Shown one piece after another: positions 39,140 through 49,510 of a stretch of 64,000 nucleotides of DNA. The position numbers and the translations under genes were made by a program. The notes under the pieces are model-generated. The model had not been told where the DNA came from. It saw nothing but the letters and a program-made list of their open reading frames with translations, and searched no databases. Position 1 is the stretch's first letter. Every line of letters begins with the position of its first letter. Source of the stretch: an uncultured Methanobacterium sp. (GTDB lineage Archaea > Methanobacteriota > Methanobacteria > Methanobacteriales > Methanobacteriaceae); the NCBI RefSeq assembly GCF_963666025.1, contig NZ_OY762552.1, positions 2,816,501 to 2,880,500 on the forward strand, in the 5' to 3' direction.

Positions 39140-42100
39140 TCACTTCTTTCGGGTTAAAGCTAATCCGCCGACAAGGAGCAGTATAGCTGAGACAAGGCCG
39201 GTTAAGGGTACACCTGTGTTTTGCATTGGCACAGAATCGCCATTGCTTACGGTTGTGGTGGTTGCTGCCTTTACATTGGTTGTGCCCGTAATGTTTGAAC
39301 CATTGTCTGCACTACCTTGACCGTTTTTAGTGGCTGGGATGGCATTTACTAGTATAGAGCCGATGTTGTCATTTAACACGGTACCGGATATGCTGATGTT
39401 GGGGTGTAAAGTGTAGGTTCCGGCATTTGAAACACGGAGATCCAGCCATAGCCATGGATCTCCTTCTGGTACTTCGTTGAGAGTCCAAGTTATAGTACGC
39501 GTGGCAGGGTCGTAGTTGATTGTTCCTGTGTCTTTGGTTGCACCAACGTATTCCATGCCTTCGGGTATTTGGTAGGTGAATAATACGTTTGTGGCTGTTC
39601 CGGGTCCATTGTTGCCTAATTTGAATGTGTAGGTTACAACATCTCCTACTTCTGGATTGGATTTGGAAGCTGTGACATTCACGTACACATCAGAAGGAAT
39701 AATATAAGTTTCCGTCTGCACAGGAGAATGATTACCTGCAATATCAACTGCTACAAACTTCAACGTAGTCGTGCCATTGATGGTGATTGGTCCGGTGTAT
39801 TTGTTGCTGTTTGTGTTGGGTGTGGTTCCGTTTGTTGTGTAGTATATGGTGGCTGTGTTGTCGTCGCTGGTTAGTGAGACTGTTTGTGTGGTGTTGTATG
39901 TTCCGGTGGTTACGTTGGCGGTTACTGTGGGGATGGTGGTGTCTATGGTGTATGTTTGGGTGTTTATGGGGCTCTGGTTTCCTGCGGGATCAATTATAAC
40001 ATATTTAAGTGTGGTGGTTGTGTTGATAGGGATCGGACTTGTGTATTGGTTGCTGCTGGTTGTGGGTGTGCTACCATCCAGTGTGTAATAAATTGTAGCT
40101 GTACTATCATCACTGCTTAATGAAACGCTTTGAGCCGTGTTGAAAGTTCCAGTAGTTATGTTGGCGGTTACTGTGGGGATGGTGGTGTCTATGGTGTATG
40201 TTTGGGTGTTTATGGGGCTCTGGTTTCCTGCGGGATCAATTATAACATATTTAAGTGTGGTGGTTGTGTTGATAGGGATTGGGCCTGTGTATTGGTTGCT
40301 GCTGGTTGTGGGTGTGCTACCATCCAATGTGTAGTATATTGTGGCTGTGTTGTCGTCGCTAGTTAGTGAGACTGTTTGTGTGGTGTTGTAGGTTCCTGTG
40401 GTCACATTAGCAGTTACTGTAGGGACAATAGTATCTATAGTGTATGTTTGGGTGTTTATGGGGCTCCAATTACCGTTAGTGTCTACTGCTGCGTATTTGA
40501 GAGTTTTAGTTTTATCAATGGTTATGGGATTGGTGTATTGGTTACTGGTGTTTGTGGGTGTGCTACCATCCAGTGTGTAGTATATTGTGGCTGTGTTGTC
40601 GTTGCTGGTTAGTGAGACTGTTTGTGTGTTGTTGTATGTTCCTGTGGTTAGGTTGGCGGTTACTGTGGGTGCTTTGGTGTCTGTTACTGTGATGTAATCT
40701 GTTTTGGTGACTGTTTTGGTGTCGCCATAGTTTGTGGCTATGGTTAGGGTGACTGTGTATTTGCCTGGTGTGTTGTAGGTGTGTGTGGGATTTTGTTCGT
40801 CGGATGTGTTTTCATCACCGAAATCCCAGCTCCAAAATGTTGGAATATTGCTTGAAGTGTCTGTAAACTGTACAGTTATTGAATCATTTCCACTGATCTT
40901 GTCGGTTGTGAAATCAGCCACAACATCCTGAATAGCAAACAAATTTAGGAGCACATCAGGATAATCATGTGTATATTGAGTTATGTATAAAGTGCTATTA
41001 TAACCTATAACTGGTGTAGTCATACTGCTGAGGTTTATTTGCCATTTTGTGGTTCCATCTGGATTTAATGCATAAAAACCATTACCTCCACTATATCCTG
41101 TATATGTTTGAACATATATGGTGCCGTCTGCTCCGATGATTGCAGAACTTCTACTCCTAACTTCACCTATTGTTCTGTTCCATAATATATTTCCATCAGA
41201 ATTTAAAGCATAAAACATGCCGTTCATTGTTCCAATGTATATAGTTCCATTGGATGCAATTGCTGGGGTCGCACTCTTGCTTGTTAAAGTTGTTTTCCAT
41301 TTTATGGATCCGTCGGGGTTAACTGCGCATACAACACCATTACCTCCATATCCTCCGGAATAGATTAAGGTCCCATCAGAACTAATTGCAATACCACCTA
41401 CTCCATCTAAGCCTTCTATTGTGTTTTTTGACCATTTTATTGTTCCATCAGGATACATTGCAAAATATCCGCAGTATATAGTTCCATCTGACCCAATAAC
41501 TGGAGTTACTCTAGTTGAAATATTAGAAGTGTAATTCCATTTTTGTGTTCCGTCAGGGTTAAGGGCATATAACACACCACCTCCAGTTATGAAGTATATG
41601 GTTCCGTCTGCGCCGATAACCGGTGAACCATAGGTAACGGTTGTTGATCCTCCAACGTATTTCCATTTCTGGTTTCCATTTACATCAAATGCAAATAATG
41701 TGTCATCAACGGTTACATAGATGGTTTCATTATTTCCCACTGCTGGTGTTGAGTAGGTATGAAGTTTGGGGAGACTATCCAGTGGTACGGTTTCTTTTGA
41801 CCATTTAATGGTTCCGTCTGGATTTATTGCACACAATGTACCATCGTACAGCAATGCGTATATGGTTCCGTCTGTTCCGGTGGATATACCCACGCATATT
41901 TCTGTTAATGCGGTTATCCATTTGGTGGTGTTGGTTTGTGGGCCGTTGTACTCTGATTGGCCGGTATTGTTGTTGTTTGTTCCGAATTCAGGGCTTGATG
42001 AATTTGCTAAGCCGCCGGTTCCAATAACATAACTCTGTATGTATAATGGACTCCAGTTTCCTGCAGGATCAACTGCTGAATACCTGAGGGTGGTGGTAGT

Positions 42101-43714
42101 GTTGATGGTTAGGGGTGCTGTGTATTTAATTCGTGTTTGACTTGTTCGGGGGTCTGTAGTATCAGTTGTGTAATAAATTGTTGCTGTGTTATCGTCTGTA
42201 GCTAATGGAACTGTTTGGGTGCTGTTATATGTTCCCCCGTATTGTGTGGTGGTTACTGTGGGTGCAGTTGTGTCTACGGTTATGGTTTTGTTGGTTGTGG
42301 AGGTATCTCCAAATTTAGTGGTTATGGTTAAAGTGACAGTGTAGGTGCCTGGTGTGTTGTAGGTGTGTGTGGGATTTGGTTCATCAGATGTGGTTCCGTC
42401 CCCGAAGTTCCAGTTCCAAGTGGTGGGTGTGTTACTGGATGTGTCGGTGAATTGAATGGTGTTGTTATCCTGTGTTGTGGTTGTGAACTCTGTTTTCACG
42501 TCTTGGATTGTGTATAAAACACCATCTGTACTTCCAATGTATAGTGTGCCATTTGAATCAATGACGGGTGAGCTATATATGCTTCCTCCGGTGGTGTAAG
42601 TCCATTTGGGTGTGCCGTTGGGGTTTAGTGCGTATATGTTGCCATTAAGGCTTCCGGTGTATATGGTTCCATCTGCTCCTATGGATGGTGCATTTCCCCA
42701 TTCTGTTTGTCCAATATAGTATTTCCATAACAGGTTCCCCTCTGAGTTGATTGCATATAAGCTACCTGTCCATTCATTATCTGTTGTGCGGGTTTCGGTT
42801 CCGAAGTAGATTGTTCCGTTTGAGCTGACTACGGGTGGGCTGTAGATCATGATGAAAGATTCATTGCTATCTAATGTTATTGTGTAAGTCCATTTTGGGC
42901 TTCCGTCGCGGGTAAATGCGTATAAATGACCAGCTGAGCCAGTTGTTCCATCACCTGTAATGTATAGCATCCCATCTGGACCTATTATTGGGCCGTATAA
43001 ACCTTCATTTAGATTTTTGGACCATATTGTGGTTCCTGTGTCAGGATTTAGTGCGTATAAGTAGCTACCGGATGTTATGTAGATTGTGCCATCTGATCCG
43101 ATGGCAGCGGGTGTGTAGACCATTCCATTAACGGTAATTTTCCATTTTTGTGTGCCATCAGGATTTACTGCACAGAAATATCTGTTGGTTCCTATGTATA
43201 TTGTTCCATTTGCCCCGATAGTGGGTGAAGCATACAATGAACTTCGTCCAGTGTAGTACTTCCATAGGTATGTTCCGTTGGAGTTTATGGCGTACAGGTA
43301 GCCTTTGGAGAATACGTAGATTGTTTCGTTGTTTCCGATGGTGGGTGTGCTTTGTATTGGACTTCCGATGCTATAAATCCATTTGAGAGTGCCGTCGGGG
43401 TTTAGTGCGTATAGGTTGCCATCGGTGCTTCCGGTATATGTGGTTCCATCTGTTCCTATGGTGGTGGATCCTCCGTTGGTGGTTATGTTGTAGGTCCATT
43501 TTGTGGTGTTTTTTTGTGGGCCTACATAATCTGATTGGCCTGAATTATTTATGTCTGTTCCAGACTTGGGATTAGCTGAATCAGCAAGTCCAGTATGATT
43601 AGTGGTAGTTATGTTCTCTGTGGTGTTGTTATCCGCTGCACTAGCGCTTCCTATCATGGAAATGCCTAGAACTAAAATAAAAACCATGAACACAACTAAA
43701 TTATATTTTCTCAT
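39140..43714 (-). CDS. Giant surface protein: PQQ propellers, PKD, five chitobiase-C repeats, DUF11, sorting tail
   Basis: A 1524-aa exported protein, paralogous in its modules to the gene four bases downstream. Signal peptide at 1-27 (ASA-A). First PQQ-like propeller ~55-410 (IGTDGTTYTGSTDGNLYAL type blades), PKD ~410-475, chitobiase-C-like module ~478-562, second propeller ~575-930, PKD ~935-1010, then four chitobiase-C-like repeats in tandem of 82 residues each, a DUF11/CARDB-like module (VYVNVTASKSNPEVGDVVTY), and a Thr/Ser linker. It ends in MQNTGVPLTGL, a hydrophobic helix and TRKK. This tail resembles an archaeal C-terminal sorting signal of Methanobacteriales surface proteins. The 4-bp gap indicates one operon with the 1814-aa protein. 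Confidence 0.87.
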   Translation of the reverse strand: MRKYNLVVFMVFILVLGISMIGSASAADNNTTENITTTNHTGLADSANPKSGTDINNSGQSDYVGPQKNTTKWTYNITTNGGSTTIGTDGTTYTGSTDGNLYALNPDGTLKWIYSIGSPIQSTPTIGNNETIYVFSKGYLYAINSNGTYLWKYYTGRSSLYASPTIGANGTIYIGTNRYFCAVNPDGTQKWKITVNGMVYTPAAIGSDGTIYITSGSYLYALNPDTGTTIWSKNLNEGLYGPIIGPDGMLYITGDGTTGSAGHLYAFTRDGSPKWTYTITLDSNESFIMIYSPPVVSSNGTIYFGTETRTTDNEWTGSLYAINSEGNLLWKYYIGQTEWGNAPSIGADGTIYTGSLNGNIYALNPNGTPKWTYTTGGSIYSSPVIDSNGTLYIGSTDGVLYTIQDVKTEFTTTTQDNNTIQFTDTSSNTPTTWNWNFGDGTTSDEPNPTHTYNTPGTYTVTLTITTKFGDTSTTNKTITVDTTAPTVTTTQYGGTYNSTQTVPLATDDNTATIYYTTDTTDPRTSQTRIKYTAPLTINTTTTLRYSAVDPAGNWSPLYIQSYVIGTGGLANSSSPEFGTNNNNTGQSEYNGPQTNTTKWITALTEICVGISTGTDGTIYALLYDGTLCAINPDGTIKWSKETVPLDSLPKLHTYSTPAVGNNETIYVTVDDTLFAFDVNGNQKWKYVGGSTTVTYGSPVIGADGTIYFITGGGVLYALNPDGTQKWNYTSNISTRVTPVIGSDGTIYCGYFAMYPDGTIKWSKNTIEGLDGVGGIAISSDGTLIYSGGYGGNGVVCAVNPDGSIKWKTTLTSKSATPAIASNGTIYIGTMNGMFYALNSDGNILWNRTIGEVRSRSSAIIGADGTIYVQTYTGYSGGNGFYALNPDGTTKWQINLSSMTTPVIGYNSTLYITQYTHDYPDVLLNLFAIQDVVADFTTDKISGNDSITVQFTDTSSNIPTFWSWDFGDENTSDEQNPTHTYNTPGKYTVTLTIATNYGDTKTVTKTDYITVTDTKAPTVTANLTTGTYNNTQTVSLTSNDNTATIYYTLDGSTPTNTSNQYTNPITIDKTKTLKYAAVDTNGNWSPINTQTYTIDTIVPTVTANVTTGTYNTTQTVSLTSDDNTATIYYTLDGSTPTTSSNQYTGPIPINTTTTLKYVIIDPAGNQSPINTQTYTIDTTIPTVTANITTGTFNTAQSVSLSSDDSTATIYYTLDGSTPTTSSNQYTSPIPINTTTTLKYVIIDPAGNQSPINTQTYTIDTTIPTVTANVTTGTYNTTQTVSLTSDDNTATIYYTTNGTTPNTNSNKYTGPITINGTTTLKFVAVDIAGNHSPVQTETYIIPSDVYVNVTASKSNPEVGDVVTYTFKLGNNGPGTATNVLFTYQIPEGMEYVGATKDTGTINYDPATRTITWTLNEVPEGDPWLWLDLRVSNAGTYTLHPNISISGTVLNDNIGSILVNAIPATKNGQGSADNGSNITGTTNVKAATTTTVSNGDSVPMQNTGVPLTGLVSAILLLVGGLALTRKK
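39914..40326. repeat. Near-identical 246-bp tandem repeat inside the surface gene
   Basis: Positions 39914-40033 are repeated base for base at 40160-40279, an offset of 246 bp (82 codons). The similarity continues with three differences or so to 40080 and 40326. It encodes adjacent chitobiase-C-like modules of the 1524-aa protein. The high DNA identity compared with the other modules points to a recent duplication or gene conversion. Confidence 0.8.
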
Positions 43715-43882
43715 TTTAACCTCCTCTTATTATTTTATTAATTTTTTTTAATGGATATGGAAATAAAAAAAACATAATATCCTCAAATAGTTATAAATTA
43801 CGATAAACATATTTAAACATTTCGTTATTAAAAAACGATCAAATATCGAGAAATAGATCTATTAAAGATCTTTTAAAAAAGA

Positions 43883-43908
43883 TTATCGACATGTATGTAT
43901 TATCACTT
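43883..43908 (-). promoter_or_regulatory. Candidate shared upstream motif of the surface operon
   Basis: ATCGACATGTATGTATTATC, ~175 bp upstream of the 43714 start, reappears in altered form upstream of the neighbouring beta-helix gene as ATCGACAT (45390) plus ATGTATATATTATC (45404-45417). A further relative, CATAACGAAACGTATATAAT, lies near 45079. Some of it may be TATA/BRE promoter elements. Confidence 0.3.
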
Positions 43909-44046
43909 ATTTACTCAATGGGGGGGTTTCTTGATTTTATGAAATAATACTTAGCATGTTCTGAATGGAGATACTACATTTTGGTTTGTTAGTATTATAT
44001 TCGATGAAATTTTAATTTATTTATGAAATTAGAAAATATTCATATC

Positions 44047-44058
44047 AAAAAAAGAAAA
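44047..44058 (-). terminator. T-tract terminator of the beta-helix gene
   Basis: Minus-strand CTTTTC followed by TTTTTTT within 25 bases of the stop at 44071. Confidence 0.4.
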
Positions 44059-44070
44059 GAATAAAGTAAT

Positions 44071-45018
44071 TTAGGGTTGTTTTGTGTATGCTCCAGGGCC
44101 GGTATTGTTGTTGGCTGTTGTAGTTGCATCTTGGAATGCCTGTGATACTGTGTTACCAAGGTAATTGTATGTTACTATGAGGCTATCAACTCCGTTAACT
44201 CCAAAATTACCGTTTGTTTGTATACTGTAAGATGTGGCATTTATGTTGTTTCCGTTTAATAACAGGCGTATTATATAGGGATGTTCCATCTGGATGCCTA
44301 TGGGTGTTCCACTTATAGTGTTATCCGTTATGCTAGCATTTAAATTACCATTGGTTGCTGCTTTTTTACCGGTTATGTTCATTCCCATTGCTGAACAGTC
44401 AGTTAGGGTGTTGCCTGATACAGTTCCTTTGAAGTTTCCACCTAGGAATATACCATAGGTGACATCACTTATCTGGTTGTTGGTGACTGTTGAGGGTATA
44501 TATGAATCCATATCAATGGAGGTTGCGTGGTTTACTAGGGAAATACCATCACCATAGCTGGTACTCATGTTGTTGATGGTGTTGTTGTTGATGGTGAGAT
44601 TTTCGTATGTCATGTAAATATTGATAGCATCTCCACCGTTGATTATGGTATTGTTTTCGATTACTCCGTTAATTACGTTGGATCCGGTTATACCGTTTTT
44701 ATATCCATTGACATTAATGGTTAGTCCGTTTATTTTAATTCCATTGGAACTGGAAATGGTTAAAACATTGTTACTTCCATCTCCAACAAGAGTTGCACCA
44801 TTACCAACAAAATTCAAAGCCTTGGAACAGTTTAAATGAATTCCCGTGAAGGTTGCTCCAGAAGCAAAGTTTATGTTTTCTCCAACTGCTGCGTTGTTCA
44901 AAATAGTCTGAATGTCACTATTTGAACTGCCAGAGGGCACATCTGCGGCGGATGCAGATCCAATGAATGAACCAATGGTTACTAAAAGGATCAATATCCC
45001 TAATTTAGTTTTTTCCAT
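44071..45018 (-). CDS. Secreted right-handed beta-helix protein
   Basis: A 315-aa protein. The start at ATG 45018 has AAAGGAG at a good distance; an upstream in-frame ATG at 45060 would put 14 polar residues before the signal peptide. The signal peptide (LGILILLVTIGSFIGSASA) is cleaved near residue 24. The mature part is a beta-helix of stacked short repeats (NGVIENNTIINGGDAINIYM, NLTINNNTINNM, STVTNNQISDV, GTVSGNTLTD). Unlike the two giant proteins it has no C-terminal anchor and ends GPGAYTKQP. It is probably released or held by the wall or by partner proteins of the same locus. The substrate or ligand is unknown. Confidence 0.8.
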   Translation of the reverse strand: MEKTKLGILILLVTIGSFIGSASAADVPSGSSNSDIQTILNNAAVGENINFASGATFTGIHLNCSKALNFVGNGATLVGDGSNNVLTISSSNGIKINGLTINVNGYKNGITGSNVINGVIENNTIINGGDAINIYMTYENLTINNNTINNMSTSYGDGISLVNHATSIDMDSYIPSTVTNNQISDVTYGIFLGGNFKGTVSGNTLTDCSAMGMNITGKKAATNGNLNASITDNTISGTPIGIQMEHPYIIRLLLNGNNINATSYSIQTNGNFGVNGVDSLIVTYNYLGNTVSQAFQDATTTANNNTGPGAYTKQP

Positions 45019-45725
45019 ATTGTTTAGCTCCTTTTTATTGTTTACTGTAATCATATCCATTCCATAGCTGTCCTTGATTCATAACGAAACGTATATAATT
45101 ACACTTCGAACTCTTAATAATAATAACATATAAACATTGTGGAATATCATACTAAAGTGCATTGATTATTAAAACAACAATTAATTCTAATTATAACCTA
45201 TTTTCCACTATAAAGTTTGAAATTAATCATTAATTTGATTTATATTAGTAAATAATGCTTTTAATTAATTTTAGAACGTTAATAAAGATCAAATAATAAT
45301 TAAATCTAAAAAAACAGATCATTATTATTAAATATGCCAGCTTTAATATTAATTATTCTAAATGGAAGTCACGATTTTTCTAGGAATATATCGACATAAC
45401 CGAAATGTATATATTATCCTATCGATTATACTTTTATAAAATTAACAGGGTTATATAAGATGATATTTGCGCAGTTATTTCCTCACCTTCATAATCCAGT
45501 TAAATGTATGTATATAGTCATGATTTTCATGGATTCATAGCCAAAATATTACTGGAAAAATTATGGAACTTAAGTAACTAACTTAAAATAAATCTTAAAG
45601 ATGATGAAAGTAGAAGTTAAGATTAAGAAAGGGAAGGTCCGGATAAAGACATTCTTTAATGATATAATATACTTTTAAAAAATTTAAAAAAAGAAAAGGT
45701 TTATTTTAAAAAATTATTTTTTATT
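45019..45725. other. Long AT-rich intergenic region
   Basis: About 700 bp without a gene. It contains the promoter-like and motif copies noted at 45079-45110, 45385-45420 and 45503-45520. A T-tract terminator for the downstream ACT gene lies at 45686-45697 (T7 on the minus strand). Otherwise nothing recognised. Confidence 0.4.
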
Positions 45726-46181
45726 CTAAAGAAGTTTAATCTCATCAGCGGCCAATATGTTAATTCCACCTTCTTCCAAAGCATCTATACCAGAATCAAC
45801 ATTTTCCGTACGCAGTACTACAATGGCTTTGTCACTTTTCTTTTCGACAAATGCGTAAAGGTACTCCACATTGATATCAGCTTTGTTTAAAACACTGAGA
45901 AGTTCATCCAAACCTCCAGGTTCGTCAACTACTTCTACGGCAATAACTTCGTTGACTTTTACCACGAAATTGTTCTTTTCCAAGACTTCCTGTGCCCTAT
46001 CTGGATCATGAACTATCATACGCAGTATGCCAAATTCAGAGGTGTCAGCTATTGAAAGAGCCCTGATATTAACATCTGCACTGGAGAGAACATTCATTGC
46101 CTTTCCCAGTCTTCCTTTCCTGTTTTCAAGAAATACAGATATCTGTTTTAATTTCATTCTTTTATCTTCTGACATATCCAT
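45726..46181 (-). CDS. Tandem ACT-domain protein
   Basis: A ~151-aa protein made of two ACT domains (about 12-75: KQISVFLENRKGRLGKAMNV; about 80-150: AVEVVDEPGGLDELLSVLNK). ACT pairs of this kind bind amino acids or similar ligands. In methanogens and anaerobic bacteria this gene is usually next to a phenylacetate-CoA ligase gene, as here, and may regulate it. ATG 46181 is preceded by AGGGGATGA; in-frame ATGs at 46202 and 46175 are alternatives. Confidence 0.85.
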   Translation of the reverse strand: MDMSEDKRMKLKQISVFLENRKGRLGKAMNVLSSADVNIRALSIADTSEFGILRMIVHDPDRAQEVLEKNNFVVKVNEVIAVEVVDEPGGLDELLSVLNKADINVEYLYAFVEKKSDKAIVVLRTENVDSGIDALEEGGINILAADEIKLL

Positions 46182-46292
46182 TTCATCCCCTGTAAATTTC
46201 ATAATTATATCCCATTAATTTTATATTATATCCAATTAATCGGATTTTAAGTCCCAGTATCATTTATGGTCTTTAAATCAATGAAAACTGAA

Positions 46293-47594
46293 TTAATTCA
46301 GTCCTCTCTTGTCAATAACCCTAACTGCTTTACCCTCACTTCTAGGTAGGCTACGTGGCTCCACCAGGGTGACATTTACCCGGAGTCCGATCTCATCATG
46401 TATCTGTTTTTCAATGGATCTTTTAACCTCTTCCACGTGTTTTACTTCATCGGAAAATAGTGCAGGGGATGCTTCCACCTGTACTTCCAGTTCATCCAAG
46501 TGTTCTGGTCTGCTGGCAATGATCAGGTAGTTTGGTTCCATTCCAGGAATCTTAAGGAGTGCCCGTTCAATCTGGGATGGGAATACAATAACTCCTCTGA
46601 CTTTAAGCATGTCATCGGATCTTCCGGTTATACGGTCCATCTTTATGTGGGTTCTTCCACATCCACACTCGCCCTTACGCAGGACAGTGATATCCCGGGT
46701 TCTAAAGCGCAGAACAGGCATACCCTCTCGGGTAAGAGTGGTCAGTACCAGTTCTCCCTTCTCACCCTCGGGTAATGTTTCAAGGGTCTGTGGGTCCAAG
46801 ATCTCAGGGTAGAAGTGATCATCGAAGATGTGCAGTCCATTCTTTTCCATGCACTCATTGGCCACACCCGGACCAATGATCTCGGTGAGTCCATAGATAT
46901 TCAGGGCATCAATGTCCAGTCTCCTTTCAATTTCATTCCTCATCTCTTCGGTCCACATTTCAGCCCCGAAAACCCCTGCTTTGAGTTTTATGTCTTCTTT
47001 AGGGACACCTTCCCTTTCCAGTACCTCGGAGATGTACATGGCGTAGCTGGGGGTGCAGGTGAGGATGGTGCTTTTAAAGTCCTGGATTATTTCAATCTGG
47101 CGCTTGGTGTTCCCGGCGCTGATGGGTATTACAGTGCAACCCAACTTCTGACCACCGTGGTGTACTCCCAATCCCCCGGTGAAGAGACCATAACCGTAAC
47201 AGTTCTGCACTATGTCCTTTTTAGTGGCTCCAGCCATGGAAAGTGCTCTAGCAATTACTTCGCCCCATAATTCCAGGTCTTTAGGTGTGTATCCTGAAAC
47301 AGTGGGTTTACCAGTGGTTCCGGAGGTTGTGTGGATCTCCACAATTTCATCAGTACTGACTGCGAACATTCCAAAAGGATATGCTTCCCTTAAGTCGCTT
47401 TTAGTGGTGAATGGTATTTTTTCTATGTCTTTAAGAGTTTGAATGTCTTCAGGGGTTACTCCAGCTTCATCCAATTTCTTCCGGTAGTAGGGCACGTTTT
47501 CGTAAGCCCTTTTAACAACATCCTGTAATCTTTTAAGCTGTAATGTTTCCTTTTCCTGGGCTGGCATGCACTCAGCCTTTTCATTCCAGATCAT
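46293..47594 (-). CDS. paaK: Phenylacetate-CoA ligase family protein
   Basis: A 433-aa adenylate-forming enzyme that would convert an aryl acid, ATP and CoA into the aryl-CoA thioester. The P-loop-like TTSGTTGKPTVSGYT (~residue 90), NIYGLTEIIGPGVANEC, the adenylate-binding TRDITVLRKGECGCGRTH and the C-terminal catalytic Lys region (PRSEGKAVRVIDKRG) are intact. In methanogens the enzyme is linked to assimilation of imported aryl acids such as phenylacetate or indoleacetate; the substrate cannot be told from sequence. The ACT gene follows 110 bp downstream on the same strand. Confidence 0.88.
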   Translation of the reverse strand: MIWNEKAECMPAQEKETLQLKRLQDVVKRAYENVPYYRKKLDEAGVTPEDIQTLKDIEKIPFTTKSDLREAYPFGMFAVSTDEIVEIHTTSGTTGKPTVSGYTPKDLELWGEVIARALSMAGATKKDIVQNCYGYGLFTGGLGVHHGGQKLGCTVIPISAGNTKRQIEIIQDFKSTILTCTPSYAMYISEVLEREGVPKEDIKLKAGVFGAEMWTEEMRNEIERRLDIDALNIYGLTEIIGPGVANECMEKNGLHIFDDHFYPEILDPQTLETLPEGEKGELVLTTLTREGMPVLRFRTRDITVLRKGECGCGRTHIKMDRITGRSDDMLKVRGVIVFPSQIERALLKIPGMEPNYLIIASRPEHLDELEVQVEASPALFSDEVKHVEEVKRSIEKQIHDEIGLRVNVTLVEPRSLPRSEGKAVRVIDKRGLN

Positions 47595-48006
47595 TTTCTA
47601 CACCTCTGCTGGACCATAATAAACCTTTTAACAACTAATTTATTTAATAACTAATTTTTCAGTAGAATAACTTATCATAGATGTCAAACCTAAGATTTTA
47701 CCATTTAAGTTAAACCTGTGATTAACTATTTAATCATCTATTTTACATTATCACTATAAAAGAGATTATATTTATCTATTGTTAATTGACTGCACAACCT
47801 TGATCGTTATGGCTATTGAAATAAGGGGGTTAGTGAAAATATTTACAAATATTAAATTTATATAAAAAATAAGTTCATAAGAATAGATAAATTATTCAAT
47901 ATACTATATTATTAAGTTCTGTTATACTGATACACAAATTATTTTTTTTACTTAAATGATGGCTTTTTACTTACACTAAAAAAAGAAAAAAGAATAAAAA
48001 AAGAAG
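47595..48006. other. AT-rich intergenic region upstream of paaK
   Basis: About 410 bp. It contains an inverted repeat AATATTTACAAATATT (47838-47853) and, on the minus strand, a TATA-like TTTATATAAATT near 47860. The end at 47978-48002 consists of three A-runs that act as a T-rich terminator for the superoxide dismutase gene. No gene seen. Confidence 0.4.
47978..48002 (-). terminator. T-rich terminator of the SOD gene
   Basis: Minus-strand runs of seven, six and seven T, separated by one to three bases, start five bases after the SOD stop. Confidence 0.5.
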
Positions 48007-48714
<708 letters not shown>

Positions 48715-48823
48715 TTTATATCACCCTTTTTTTGATGTGCATCCATAAAAAATAATTAATCCCATTTTTGTTTGGTTAAATCATCTTTTCCCAAGTTACA
48801 TGTATCCAGAAAATTTTTGTTAT

Positions 48824-49510
48824 TTACCATTTGTAGTAGTTCCGGTAGCACAGCCACCAGTCAAAGCATTTGTACTCTCCGGGTCTTTCCAGTGCAGCAT
48901 CAATATCTGCTGGTGGGGGAATAATCAAACCCTTACCAATGAGTTCATTGAAGGGCCAGTTAGCAGGTATGGCCACACTCTTCTCTTCTGCTGTCTGGAA
49001 TCCTTCAACCATTCTTAATATTTCATCTAAGTTTCTACCCAGCTCCTGGGGGTAGTACAGAATGGCACGGATAATTCCTTCAGGGTCAATGATGAACACT
49101 GCCCTTACAGTGTTGGTACCCTTATTGGGGTGTATTAAACCCAGTTTATCAGCTACACCACCTGTGTCGGCGATTACAGGGAATTCTATGTCTATATCAA
49201 AGTTTTCTGCTATCCACTGTATCCACTTAAGGTGTGAGAAAACCTGATCTACTGAAAGTCCAATGAGCTCACAGTTCATCTCCTGGAAAAGATCATAACG
49301 GAGCTGGAAGCCCACAAATTCTGTGGTACACACCGGTGTGAAATCTGCCGGATGGCTGAATAAAACAAACCATTTCCCCTTGAATGCTTTAGGTAGTTTC
49401 ATCATTCCATGTGTGGTTTGAACTTCCATTTTAGGGAACTTATCCCCAATAAGTGGCATTCCTTTCCCTTTTTTCTTAATTTTTCTTAGTTCGTAAACTT
49501 TTTCTCCCAT
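48824..49510 (-). CDS. Peroxiredoxin (Prx6-like, archaeal type)
   Basis: A 228-aa thiol peroxidase that reduces hydrogen and organic peroxides. The peroxidatic Cys lies in HPADFTPVCTTEF (~residue 63), with the conserved Arg in TVRAVFIIDPEG (~139). Two further Cys near the C-terminus (YKCFDWWLC) may resolve the disulfide, as in archaeal Prx6-type enzymes. GGGGGT five bases before ATG 49510 supports this start, which adds a basic 17-residue N-terminal extension to the core that begins at MPLIGDKFP. It would remove the peroxide made by the neighbouring SOD. Confidence 0.93.
   Translation of the reverse strand: MGEKVYELRKIKKKGKGMPLIGDKFPKMEVQTTHGMMKLPKAFKGKWFVLFSHPADFTPVCTTEFVGFQLRYDLFQEMNCELIGLSVDQVFSHLKWIQWIAENFDIDIEFPVIADTGGVADKLGLIHPNKGTNTVRAVFIIDPEGIIRAILYYPQELGRNLDEILRMVEGFQTAEEKSVAIPANWPFNELIGKGLIIPPPADIDAALERPGEYKCFDWWLCYRNYYKW

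Noticed and set aside
39787..40612. Repeated Cys/Gly/Val-rich frames opposite the 1524-aa surface gene
   Set aside because: They are shadows of the Thr-rich chitobiase-C repeats on the coding strand; their repetition follows from the DNA repeats.
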